A stretch of 64,000 nt of DNA from Branchiostoma floridae (Eukaryota > Chordata > Leptocardii > Amphioxiformes > Branchiostomatidae). Shown in pieces: positions 44,501 to 55,823 of the stretch. The stretch lies in assembly GCF_000003815.2 (NCBI RefSeq), contig NC_049994.1, positions 6,169,521-6,233,520 on the forward strand. The letters run 5' to 3'. Every line of letters starts with the position of its first letter. Position 1 is the first letter of the stretch. Made by a program: the position numbers and the translations under genes. The notes beneath the pieces are model-generated. The model was not told where the DNA came from. It was given only the letters and a program-made list of their open reading frames with translations, and made no database searches.

Positions 44501-47500
44501 AATTAATGCAGGTTTGATGCTTCAATGCAAACACTCTTGTTTCAAATTTGAGGGCACAAAACACATAGGCAAGTTCAGGGAGATAAAATCTCGTATACAG
44601 AGTACGTAGCCCACCACCTCAAGGGTCCAAAAAGTCTGATTTGAAAATAATGAAGAAGTTATTGCAATCCTCAAAAATGCTGCCGTCTTGGTTTTTGCTG
44701 ACATCATTTTAGGAACTGACTACATCAAATTAGGGGTTTTCACAGACCTATAAATGGAACAAAACCTTTTTTTTATTTTAACAGCCTGTTGATAAAAATA
44801 AGCCAATAAAAAGTCAAACTACTTTATGACAACATCAACAGATGACCTGTAGAGGTAGTTCTTCACCCACCTCATCAATGATGTCATCAAACTGCTTGGT
44901 CATCTCCTGTCGGACTTTCTCCGTCATCTTAGACAGCCTGGACTTGTGCTTGAGACTGCCAAGTTCCTCCTCAAACTCCTTAACAAACTCAGCATCCTCC
45001 TCCTCTTCTTCATCCTCCTCATCCTCATCTATATCATCTTCATCTTCTGTACTGTCAGTCATGTCTCCGTCCTGCTGGGATGTGTATCTATATTGGGAGT
45101 AAAAAGCAACAACCTCTGAATCAACAATCAAATAGGAGGCTAGCTTCTCTTCTATCTTGTACAGGCCACATGTATGATCATGATGTCACAGAGCTGGCTT
45201 TACAACTCTTAATGTCACAGTGCAAAAATTTTGATATATAAGTATATATAGATAAATTTTTGCCGAAAGGGTTGGGCTTACCCGTGTCCATATTGTTACA
45301 GAGAAAAGGGTGGTCAAAAATTTTGATTTATAAGTCGTCCAACCCCTTTATCTATGAAAATGTTGGACAATTCATCTCCCACTGCACACAGAAAAGAAGT
45401 CAAACCCATTAAACAGCTTAAGCAGAAGTAGACTCAGAATAGATGCTATTCCCCGTTCATTTATAAATATCTTGTTCCTTCCTTGTTGAGTATACAATCA
45501 TGTACACCACGCTGTTTGCAATTAGCCTTCGGGCATGAGTTTGCAATAAAGATTATAATTATGATATTCATCAGCAAAATAATGCCCGAAGACTTCATGC
45601 ATATACAAATTCCAAGTAAAAAAGTAGAGTAAAGGAGTACATTATTTAAACCACTTGAAACAAGAAATCTTTTTTAAAAAGCTGTGCCTTGCCGCGTGGT
45701 AGGAATATCGTCAGGAAAAGGTAGGTCGGCACTTCAAGCCCGGCAAGGCAAAATGCTGTGCCTTGGCGTGCAGTAAGGATAATTTGCTTGTCTGCTAAAT
45801 ACGTATTATTAAAATTTTGACACTAGAAACCACGAAAATGAGAAAATCTTACGATTATATTTGAAAGGCAACACTCTGAAAATACAAATGGCATTCTGTG
45901 CCCATCATCAACCCAAAATACGATCTTTTTCACGTGTTTACGGTATAGGCCGCATGTAGCCAGTCACAAGTATGCAAATGAGCTAACTATATTTAGTACC
46001 ATGCAAACACCGCATGTGACCATGTTGGAACACGTTTTCAGCTGTGTTTGCCGACGAATTCCTGCCGTTAGGGAGAATTTGCGGCCTCAAAACTGATATC
46101 ACAAGTGAAGCGAAGTTATAGTTGTTGTTTTACTTTCATTATTTTGAAAGAACTTTGTAGCGTCATAGCGAGATCAACCGATATGTTTGGATGACATAGC
46201 GGCGCGGAAATATATGCTTCGACGGCGTGAATTTTGAGCAAAAATACCGCAGAATTATGGTTAGAAAACCCAAGGAGCTTTTATCCTTGGAAAACCCCAC
46301 ATTTTATTATTTCAGGGGTCCCTGGTCCAATTTAAAAGAAATAATAAGTGTACCGTCCAAAATAAGAACGTAGCGGGTGGATTCTGCGGCTGAAAAAAAT
46401 AAACGTAACTGTTACCTAAACATGCACTCTTGAAAATGCAGACCAAAAAGTCCCAAAGGTGGGTTTTCATGGTTCTGGTCGCATGACGAAAATATTCTTA
46501 TATCAAATGGATGTTATAAAAAGGTAAAAGGACAATTGAAAAAAAAAAACTTTCACTAGGCGGGTTCGAACCGGGGTCGGCAGTGTGGCGACTAATCACG
46601 CTAACCACTACGCCATGCTAACATTCACAGTACCAACTCGTATTAACAGGTATCCAAATCTAAGGCATAACTTGAATACGTCCGTTCATTCCAAGATTCA
46701 AAGATTCTAATGTCTAATCCTCCGAAAAATGTCTAAACAACTGTTACTTATGTGAAAAGTTTGTAATGAGACGAGAGCCTGGCAAAATAATGTCGGGAAA
46801 GGCATGTTACAAGCTCTGATTGGCTGGCTGGAATCTCGGTGTGTCAATAGCCTGTTTAGGCTATAGGCACACTCAGTGTGTCAATAGCCACAGCGATATA
46901 ACAAAATGATCCTAAATATTATCTATTGCGACTTCTCGTGTGACGTTTTGAGCTGGCGCTCTCCTAAACTCACGTTAGCGTTTTGCTGCGGTCTCGGAAG
47001 GCCTCTCCAACGTTTTGATGACGTCATGGCTACTTATATATTCACATACAATTTATTAGCCTGATTTGGAAATTGTTTCATCTTTATGAATAGCTAATGC
47101 AATTCTTGTTGCGAGATAATGCACTTGATTTTATGTCACTCCAAATGAATTTGGAATTTTACCATACAAACGCTTCATTTATTCAATGTAACCAAATATT
47201 AAATGCTTTTAGAACCGACCGCAAACAGAAACAAATACGTAAAATGGACGGTTTAAAATTCAACAGGGATGTACCATTGTCTGCCTGAGCCGTCAAACTT
47301 GTCCATGAGAAAGGCGATTTGGAAGGGCCTTTGGAAGGGGCTTTGGAAGGGCTGGGTTAAAAGGTCCGTCCATTGATCCATGGAAAAAAGCTGGCGTAAA
47401 GCCTTGCCTGGCGGCAAGGCAAAAAGGTGTTTAATCAAAGATAATGTTGTTAGAATCAAAAAACAATGTTGGACATGCATAAGTGCCAATGTTAGTGGTG

Positions 47501-50500
47501 CTGCATCCAAGTTTAATATAGACATTACACTGCCACAGAAAAGCTAAATAAGATTAGACAAAACTTTCACATGTTTTGCATAATAAGTGGATTCCATCTT
47601 TTGGTGATAAGACTAAACAGTAAAAGCTAAAAAAAATGCAATAAATCAAAGCTTCATTGATATCATAATTTTTTTTACCTTAATGTGTTGTCTTCCTCAG
47701 TTTCCTGCCCCGCGGCATCCTGGGAAGGTTCCTGTTTCTGCAGCCTGTCCTGCACGGCTTGCTTCACCACAGTCCGCAGGTCACCGGGGTCAACGGACTC
47801 CGCAAGGTTCAGACTCTCTATCTTCTCATCTACATCTGAAACAAAACACATGTGTTCACTGACTAGAGATCCATCTTCTCATCTACATCTAAAACAAAAC
47901 ACATAAGTTAGAGCAGTGTTCTAGCCAGCCTGAAAATTGTTTCCATTCCCTGAATTTTGATTGGAAATCCCGTTGAAGGTGCAATGATCCTTAGAGGGTC
48001 TAGGGGTATGCTCCCCGGGAAAATGTTGAAATCTAAGCCCTATGAAAGGCTATTTTCTTTATTTTGAGAGACAAATTTTGCTGCTAGGCTCAGTTTGGCT
48101 CAATTAATGTCATCACATGCCAATTTTTGTCTGCCACAGAGGACAGAATGGGCAAAAGTTTTGTCCATCCCCAGCAGCAAAATTCTGTCAAAGGACAGAA
48201 AGGATGGATGCTGGCTAGAACCCTGGCTAAGAGTATTGTAGGATCTTAATTTGGATACTGAGCAATGTATTTGACTAACCTTCAATGTCTATGTCAGCCC
48301 CAGCATCCTCGGCCTCCTTTACTCTATTCTCCATGGCCTCCAGCAGGGTTTTCTGGAGTTTCTTAAGAGCTTTGTTCAGTTCTTTCAACTCCAACGCCTC
48401 TATTATGTCATTGTCTTCTTTTTCATCCTCGTCTTCTTCTTCCTTTTCAACTTCCACCTCCGTATCTTCATCCTGAAACATCCAAATAAGAGCAACATTT
48501 TACACTTACTAACCATTTACTTTATTAGCTAATGTAGCACTAACATCTTCATGAATACAAATAAAAAACTCTACACAAAAATATATAAACATCTACACAA
48601 AAATTGGTACGATTAAGTTTTCCTCTGGCAACCTGACATGAAGAGAAAAAGGGGACGACAGAACCTGATATTGGAGGAGGAGGTCGGTCTAAAGGACCAC
48701 AACCTGCTAGCTAGAGATGCATGGTTGGACATCATTAATTGGACCTCTTACGAGAATGAACTGAACTGAACTGAAGGTTTCTAAATATTTCAGCTCAATT
48801 AGAATATTTGTATAATAAACATCTATAAACTGAACCTGCGAAAGGCCAACCCTTTGACAGAGTCAGCTGGAGATCGACAATCAGGCCTGAACAACATCCT
48901 GCAATGTCCAACCCTTGCAAGACAGAGATTTTACTCTCCAAGCAGATCCTACGGCAGCATAAGATAGTATCAAAAGCTGGCAGCGGAGTGAAGCCGGCCT
49001 AGGAGTGTGTTGGCAAATGGACACCTCTTGGCTAACTACACTCCTTGACCAGTTTGGTACTATTTTATGCCATTGTAGGATCTGCTTGGAGATTAGGAGA
49101 TTTAGCAATTTGCTAAATCGGATAGTAAAAGAATGAGTGTGTACAAACCTCATCATCATCATCTTCATCATCCTCCCTTGTTGCCTTGGCAACCTTCACC
49201 CTGCCACGCCCCAGACCTTCACCCTTCTGCATATCATCCATACTTCTTGTTTCCATGACAACAGCATCCTCAGTCTCTTCGGTTTCCATGGAAACCATGC
49301 TATCTGGAATCTCATTGGTTCCAGTTCCTGGGACTCTGGATATTTCAAGTTCTTCAGAATTGTCTGTGTTCTCCATTTCCATCTCTTTTCTTCTGTCTAT
49401 CCCAATCTTGGCAAGGTTTTCTTTCAGTTTTTGCTCCTCCATTTCCTTTTCCTTCTCCAGTGTTGCCTTCTTCTCTTGCAGTTTCCTCTTCAGTTCAGCA
49501 ATCTTAGCTTTCTGTCTCAGTTCACTTTCTGAAAAAAAGAAGAAAAAAAACTTAAGACATTCCTTTAAATTTTAAAAGTTTTGCTAAAATATGGAGCTTT
49601 CTCCATTGTCTACAGCTTTCTGCCAATAGATATCTTTGAAAAAAAGTAATGACATATGCCATTTATTGTTACAGGGAGTTGGCTAGGACTGGTCTTATGG
49701 TTAGAGAAGTTGAATTGTTGAATCAAAACCTAAATATGCTGGGTTTGCTTCCCTTTTAGGCCCCAAAACTTGTGCCCTTGGAAAAGGCCTTTACACCTTT
49801 TCCCTACTCAACTCAGGTCAACGCATCAACAAGAGAAAATTAGATGCTTGCAAACCTTGTACTCCAATACCTGAATGACTGATGACAGGACAGACATGCC
49901 TGTGATTGGTCCTTACCTTTCTGTATTCTGGTATGTAGAACAGGCTTGCTCATGATTGGCTGATACTTAAATGACAGACAGGACAATCATGCCTGTGATT
50001 GGTCCTTACCTTCCTGTATTCTGAGGTACTCCACAAACTGCTCATGAGGCAGGACAGGGTTGCACATGATTGGCAGATACTAAATGACAGACAGGACAGA
50101 CATGCCCCTGATTGGTCCCTTACCTTCCTGTATTCTGGTGTAGAACAGGCTTGCTCATGATTGGCTGATACTTAAATGACAGACAGGACAGGCTTGCCTG
50201 CGATTGGTCCTTACCTTCCTGTATTCTGAGGTACTCTACAAACTGCTCGTGTGGCAGGACAGGGTTGCACATGATTGGTTGAGGCTTGTGGCTCTGCAGG
50301 GGTCACAGGTAGGGGGTGTGGCCGATCTGGGTCGTGTGGACCAGATGATGTAGCTACACGAAGACGGCTTGTCTACCCGGGTTGATGTAATCTCCCATCC
50401 GCTCCTCGCACAAGAACTAGAATATATTTAGAAAAAAAAAGATACATCAATTTCTTAGCCTGGCTAACATCCAGGTAGTAGTTCGCTCCTATGTTTATTT

Positions 50501-53500
50501 CTGCTACTCGTCTGGACACTTTCAAACCTTTCGGTGGAGATGTCAGTTAATGGGCAAAGTAAGGAATGGGTTCTAGAGCGCTTGTTTGATGACAACAGGC
50601 CATCTTACAAGTGGATGGAGGGCATTTCAGGTGTTGGAACGCCTTTTTGAGTGAGCAATTGAACCCATTCCTTTATTTGCTGAATCAGATGTGTACCGAC
50701 CAAGCAGCGCCCTCCATACGTATAAAAGTGTGTAATAAAAGTTGGAGCAAGAAGCAACTGTATATAGTGTATAATAAACATTGGAGTGAACTACTGTCCA
50801 GATGGTACCCACTTATCAATTTCTATTGATTGAAAGGGAAATCTTTAAAAAGTATTAGACATTAGGCACTAGCTACCTGGAATCTTTTCTGCCATTTCAT
50901 TTCCCATTTATGAAAGATCATACAAAGAATCATTTTCCATTTTCAGGACATTTTTATGTCTCTACTTACAAAATTTTTGTCTGTCAAGCCTCAAGGTTAA
51001 CGGAATGGTCTTAAAATTTTTCAGTCAATTTTTTTTGTCAAACGCAGCAAAATTCCATCAAACAAAGGACCGTTATAAGAAACAGTGAGAATCCCCGTGA
51101 CCTACCCTGACCTCCGCCTGTCGGTAATGCCCTGTGAGGTCGCAGGTCGTCCCGTTGATGTACTTCTGACTGTGGTAGCGCTGTAGTCGATGGCTGCCGG
51201 CAGCCTGCAGGACAAACATGCTGACAGTTAGTCCTAGTAGAAGTAGCAAACTATCTATTTTTGATAACAGTGTAACACTGCTGCTGGGATCCCTGACTCA
51301 GGGGTAGGCAGCAGTCGGATATAGTCTTTACACCGTGCTTACGTGGCTCTGTCCAGTGGGTCCAACTACTTCTAACATACAAAATTTGTATGTTGGAACC
51401 AGGACTGTCTCCACCTTTAATTTTTTTCCCATCTCAAAGACACTGACTGTTTGGGAGCCCAAATGTTGATTTCCCTTGTTGAATGTGTCATTCTGAGCTC
51501 ATAAAGGTTGATTTTCAACAGTTTCACGTTTAAGATTTTTGGGACAGATGGGGAAACAGGGCTCGAAATACCACATGCATATGCAAGTTTGTGCATGTAA
51601 GATTAGTGTGGTGCAAGTAAGTTTAGACCAAACTTGCACCAGTGCAAGTTAATTTTGTCCTCTAATACCTGACATTAGAAAAAGCTTACAAACACCAAGA
51701 ATATTATCTGTCATTGAAAGGTAAAAGAAAATAACACTTGATAAAAAAGCCTAAGTTTGTCCATGGAGGTTAGACATCCAGGTAAACAATATTTCAAGAC
51801 AATTCCATCTCTACAATGCTTAAGATCCCTTTGGTGTTGTCTTACCTTGATTTGCATTTAAGTCACATTTGCATACAAGTTAGTGACTTTGATATGTTCA
51901 ACTGGTTTTTCCAGTTATATGTACTTGTAATGAGTTGTTTTACCACTTCATTCCAGCGATTAGTGATGGATGTCAATCGCGAGGCATGCAGAAGAAATCT
52001 ATGGATCTTATCAAGTTGTAGACATTGGATTGATCTTTAATTAAGCCTAAATTCACCTTTTTTGAAACTACAATTTAAAACTAAAAAAAAATATGCTATG
52101 GAAAAACAAATACTTAAAAGTATCCAAACATGTGGTCTTTATGTATCCCCATTTACTCACATCCATTTGCAAATTTTCAGAATAGGAGATAAAGAGTTAA
52201 CAGTTCACTGTTTTGGGTTGTGCAAGTAAGTTTCTTTTGGTGCAAGTTACCTTTTGCTCAACTTGCACTGGTGCAAGTTAACTGAAAAGTGTATTTCGAG
52301 CCCTGGGAAATATTTATTTTCGTCCCAACAAGCAAATTTCCGTCCTGGGATGGAAGAACGGGTCCTTGAGACAGCCCTGAATAGAAGTTTTGTCATACTA
52401 ATGGAACTTGGCAAGTTTGGGTCCCCTAGCAACTTTTTACTGCAAAAGCCAACTTTTAATATCAGACTAAAGATTGAGGCTAATAAAAAAAAGAAGAAAT
52501 AAATGTTTCCTCCTGTAGTGTTTTCTCTGGTTTGGGCCAGCTCTCAGAAATAGTAGAATAAAAGTACTTTGAGTTATTTTTTTACTCAAATTCACTAGTA
52601 ATAGTATCAACATCTTAGTGATATCATTAGGCATACATTTATACATCCAAGCTACTAGTATTCTGAATTCCTTTAGCAAAGAAAACACTTTATAGACAAG
52701 CAAAATGTGTGTAATCTTTGCTTATTGCGTAGTCCTACCTCATTAGAAGTGTTGGTCCAGTTTTTGTCAGACTCATAAAAGCCGATGTAGTAGATATCGC
52801 CTTTAATTTCACCTTCTGAAACATTGATGGGAAAAATGCATTTAACATTGTTGTATGTAGCTTGTCACAAAATGTTGTGAGATGAAAGGGAAATAAGATC
52901 TAGAAAATATGAGAAACATGAACGCTCTCTCTCTTACCTTCCATATGGTACTGTCTAATGTTTTTTCCATAACAGAACTCATATGTCCACCAGTCTTTTT
53001 CCTGTAAAATAATCAATGTTGCGTTTGAGAAAATGCTAAGAAGTTAGAGCAAAAAACAGGAATTACAAAATTGCCTTTGGTAATAAAAGGTCAGCTTCTG
53101 AAAACCATTTTAAACCACTAAAAGCTGGAGAAAGCCCTGGAACAGACACAGTACACCTCCAGCATGTAATAATAAAAGAACCCACCACAGTTATCAAAAG
53201 GGTAGGGGTCCTTCTTCTTGGTGAGAATAGATTAATCAAATCTGTACGTCACACAGCTTTATGTATTCTTTGTATGCCAACCTGGTGTGTAACAGTATAA
53301 CTACAGCCGTGTGGCGCGTTGACACACTCGATCCCTTGATCTCAGAAGTTAAGCAACGTGCAGTCCGGACAGTACTTGGAAGGGAGACCAGCAAAGAAGA
53401 CTGGATGCTACAAAGCCCGACCAATAATTGGTCTTTTGTAAAACGGTCCCGTGTTCGAGGAGGTGCCTCAAGCAAGTAATGCAGCCTCATCACTCAAAAT

Positions 53501-54832
53501 TGGGTACCTACTGGCTGCAAATGATACACCAGATCTAATCCAATACAAACTGTACATCAATAGTGATTGGTAATACCTTGGTGAGACATGGAGCCTTCCC
53601 CATGGGTGCCAGGAGGTAGGAGATGTTGAAGTTCTGTTGATTCTCCTCCTCCTGTGCCTCCTCCCCCTCCCCCTGCCCCGACACCTTGGGCAGCACACAC
53701 TGGTACTCCTGGCCGTACTTGGACGCCACATACAGAACATCCGGCAGCAACGCCTGCAGATACAAACATTTGTATATACTATATCCTTTTCTTTTTACAG
53801 GAACTTACTACTAGTAGTACTTTTGCTGTTCTGGGGGAAGGGAGATGTTTTGTGTAGAGTTTGGAACAATTCTGAAGTACTACAGTCACTGTGATACAGT
53901 GTAAACCTTAAAAAAGGTACAAACATTGATTGACAGTTGCCTATCACAGTATCTGAGTGAGGCTCTGCATGGGTGTTCTGGATATGTGCTAGTACGGGTT
54001 ATGCCAAAGGCAAAAGGCCAACAAGTAATTTATGATGAATTCAGGAAATCTATGCAAAATTTAGGTGCCACTAACTTCCCTATGGAGTTAAATGTTGAAA
54101 AATTGGTTTCCCAATGAGGAATGGAAACTGAAAATTGCTTTCATGATCAGGCTTCTATGAACATTTAAGAAATGTTGAGTGTTTGTCATAATGCTGTATC
54201 TAGAAGTAGATTTGTTCCATTCTTCTATGCAAAAGTATTAACATTATTATTACACTAGTAACAAGCAAATAATTTATGATATGAAAATATGCAGAAAGTC
54301 AATATTGGATAGTAGTCTACTCCATCCTGAACCTCAGGTTTAAATCTGCAGAATGATATGGATGATCATTGATCAGGAAGAAGCGTTGCTTTTCCTAAAA
54401 GTGTTGATTTTTCTGGCACATATTTTTTTTCATATAACTTATATAACGTTGCCAATATCATTTTACAAATATCATTGATACCCGGTGTGGTCTGTCACAT
54501 TATTATTCAAACCACGATGCCAAACATGCCTTTATGGCTGATTTAACAAATTCCAATACCAATCCCCTAAAACTTTAAATGAGCAAATCTATTATATTAA
54601 TTGTCCAAGGGCACTTAAAAATTTATGTCACACATATGGCACACGAACAAATAATAATATTGCACAACATATCTGATATTCAACGCACCTCAGGTCTTTC
54701 TACTGGAGTATTTTGAATCTCGATGCCATATTTCATCTCGTTCAGCTCTTCGATGTGAAGAAAACAGCTCATTTGACGGAAAAACAGCAGCAAACTGCAC
54801 AGAAACACAATTTTTCTTCCGCCTTCCTCCAT
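41587..54832 (-). CDS. OS9: OS-9-like ER lectin of ER-associated degradation, 14 exons
   Basis: ER-luminal lectin that reads trimmed mannose on misfolded glycoproteins and hands them to the SEL1L-HRD1 ligase. Exons: 54832-54689 (signal peptide IVFLCSLLLFF, then LHIEELNEMKYGIEI), 53753-53577 (ALLPDVLYVASKYGQEYQCV), 53001-52938 (DWWTYEFCYGKNIRQYHME), 52815-52739 (DIYYIGFYESDKNWTN), 51204-51106, 50416-50215, 49528-49149, 48472-48280, 47835-47679, 45087-44871, 44462-44276, 43455-43255, 42494-42382 and 41730-41587. Nominal length about 784 residues. Exons 3-6 form the MRH domain, including NGTTCDLTGHYRQAEVR with the sugar-binding Arg and Cys. Exons 7-11 are acidic and coiled-coil-like. Exons 12-13 (DQVKVRVTKIQLGD, IEVKIITTGYYGD) match the OS-9 C-terminal region. 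Exon 6 as read has two compensating frame changes and a TGA, either sequence error or damage; its 3' end is tandemly copied. All other exons are open and in phase. Confidence 0.9.
41864..42293. mobile_element. hAT-like MITE (TAGGGGTGGG family), reverse copy
   Basis: Right end TTCTGTACCGGTACCCACCCCTA is the family terminus in reverse orientation. The left end TAGGGTATCAGGTACA is more diverged. The flanks (ACGTACAT and CAGTACAT) agree at 6 of 8 positions. In OS-9 intron 13. Confidence 0.75.
43610..43885. mobile_element. MITE, GAACTACTATCTGGATGG family, copy 1
   Basis: GTTGGAACGCC, GGACCAATCAGTGCCCTC, TATAATAGTGTATAATAAA and GAGCGAACTACTATCTGGAT are shared with the copy at 50469-50805. In OS-9 intron 11. 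Confidence 0.55.
43931..44251. mobile_element. MITE with CAGGGCTCGAAATAC ends, copy 1
   Basis: Starts CAGGGCTCAAAATACA and ends GGTATTTCGAGCCCTG. Inside are multiple CTTGCAC and GTGCAAGTT units in both orientations. Same family at 51557-52304 and a diverged copy at 58699-59129. In OS-9 intron 11, next to exon 11. Confidence 0.8.
46090..46440 (-). mobile_element. partial copy of the TA-flanked DNA element
   Basis: The reverse complement aligns with 25835-26060: shared TACGTTTATTTTTTTC, AATCCACNCG, TTATTTTNGACGGTAC, CCAGGGACCCC and TATTTTTGCTNAAAATTCAC. No inverted termini found here. In OS-9 intron 9. Confidence 0.65.
46550..46625 (-). repeat. tRNA-like sequence (probably SINE head)
   Basis: On the minus strand GCATGGCGTAGTGGTTAGCG resembles a tRNA D-arm/A box, and CCCCGGTTCGAACCCGCCTA resembles a T-arm/B box, about 30 bp apart. 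The acceptor stem pairing is poor by eye, and an intronic site argues for a tRNA-derived repeat. A true tRNA gene is not excluded. Confidence 0.45.
47914..48225. mobile_element. hAT-like MITE, diverged relative of 20957-21290
   Basis: Starts CAGTGTTCTAGCCAGC and ends GCTGGCTAGAACCCTG. These ends mirror each other with few mismatches and resemble the CAGGGCTCTAGCCAGC ends. Interior ATTTTTGTCTGCCACAGAGGAC. The target duplication is not clear. OS-9 intron 8. Confidence 0.75.
48935..49100. mobile_element. fold-back MITE (CTCCAAGCAGATCCTACGG family), copy 2
   Basis: CTCCAAGCAGATCCTACGGC and GCATAAGATAGTATCAAAAG at 48936-48976 face TTGGTACTATTTTATGCC and TAGGATCTGCTTGGAG at 49050-49092. GCCGGCCTAGGAGTGTGTT is shared with the copy at 1655-1840. 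Confidence 0.75.
49890..50214 (-). pseudogene. tandem partial copies of the end of OS-9 exon 6
   Basis: The string GATTGGTCCTTACCTTYCTG, the reverse complement of the exon end plus donor, followed by TATTCTG, occurs near 49905, 49997, 50110 and 50201. Some copies include the codons for the preceding segment (AACTGCTCNTGNGGCAGGAC, GGTTGCACATGATTGG). So several extra donor-bearing exon ends follow the first donor at 50215. Only the first is needed. Confidence 0.8.
50469..50805. mobile_element. MITE, GAACTACTNTCTGGATGG family, copy 2
   Basis: Left CATCCAGGTAGTAGTTCGCT and right GGAGTGAACTACTGTCCAGA then TGG are inverted. Interior GGTGTTGGAACGCC and TATAGTGTATAATAAAC match 43610-43885. OS-9 intron 5. 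Confidence 0.75.
51557..52304. mobile_element. MITE with CAGGGCTCGAAATAC ends, nested in an older repeat
   Basis: Starts CAGGGCTCGAAATACCA and ends GTGTATTTCGAGCCCTG. The interior has mirrored GTGCAAGTTAA and AACTTGCACCAGTGCAAG. The flanking sequence on each side (51395-51556 and 52305-52375) matches the repeat at 21375-21640, so the element has split it. Confidence 0.8.
53300..53520 (+). repeat. 5S-rRNA-derived SINE (SINE3-like), copy 2
   Basis: TTGATCTCAGAAGTTAAGC, then AGTCCGGACAGTACTTGGA and AGGGAGACC follow the order of the 5S rRNA internal promoter (A box to C box). The unique tail (GTGTTCGAGGAGGTGCCTCA, GGTACCTACTGGCTGCAA) is shared with 14085-14290 and 63020-63095. Too diverged and lacking a 5S 3' end to be a functional 5S gene. 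OS-9 intron 2. Confidence 0.8.
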
Positions 54833-55817
54833 CTTGGGTTTTGATGTACGCCTGCGTAGTACACGTTAGCGGTGTCACAGCGACACCTGGTGGTTTGTAG
54901 ATAAAGTGCATCTGTCAAACCAATCACAGAATCTGTAACGTTACGTGTGAATAAAACGAAAATCTATGATTTTACATAGTGTTCACGCTAGATAATAGCT
55001 ATTCAAAGATAAACATATTTTTAATCTTGTAAATATTAAAAGAAGCAATTTTAATTGATTTTACGACAGTAGCAAAGTATTTTGCCGCAAATCATCGTAG
55101 GAAATGACCTTTGACCCTGTTTCAGTTTCAATGGAGTTGTGAAAGTGAAAGTTTCAGATGCTGCATTCCACAAAGGCCATACTAAGGCCAGTAAGGGCGT
55201 GTCTGGACACTTCTACTCTTACATTCTAAGGTAAGTACTTTATAAACATACACCGCTAGTCATGAAACATGAAATCTATAATTGCAGATAGTTTGGCCGT
55301 ATTGTGTGAGTATAAAATTAATAAATGATTGCATGCATGCATGCCTCCATGCATGGGTATAAAGGTCATGATCATGATATATGTTTCACCTTATTGTATC
55401 ATTACAGCCATAGGTACCTCATATGAGTAATGAGGCTGTAACGTAATTGTATCGTGCCTGCTAAAATGTTAGCACCCTGGCTATAATGAGGGTCTGCATG
55501 GAAGGTCCAGACAATGATTTATGCTGAATTCAGAAGAGCCCCCAGTGCGTATTACGATAAATCAAGGAACGCTAAATTTGGTGGCCTCACTACAAATTAC
55601 GTAGATAAGATGGTTTTCCCTACGAGTATCGGGAAATAGAAATAGGCTGCCAACGCCTTACGGAAAAAAAAACATGCAGACGGACTCCTCTATGATATGA
55701 GAGGGAGTGGGTATTCATAACCTGTGGTAGTCATAATCATGTAACAGATAATCTTTGTATTTTTTTTTTAATCATAATACAAATATGTGCAATGTCCTGA
55801 ATGTTTTCTTCAAACAG
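54833..55817. promoter_or_regulatory. divergent intergenic region with a probable non-coding first exon of the TFIIS-domain gene
   Basis: The OS-9-like and TFIIS-domain genes point away from each other here. A strong donor TCTAAG/GTAAGTAC at 55230-55231 pairs with the acceptor AAACAG at 55817. A 5' UTR exon ending at 55230 is therefore likely, with its start unknown (perhaps near 55100). No coding potential or clear core promoter element seen. Confidence 0.45.
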
Positions 55818-55823
55818 GAAAAC

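Noticed and set aside
45525-45598. Short inverted repeat CTTCGGGCAT / ATGCCCGAAG as a possible MITE
   Set aside because: Only 10 bp of pairing, no target duplication and no second copy seen.
44131-49575. Plus-strand Ser-rich open frames (44131, 44842, 48285, 49186)
   Set aside because: They are antisense shadows of the acidic Glu/Asp-rich OS-9 exons on the minus strand.
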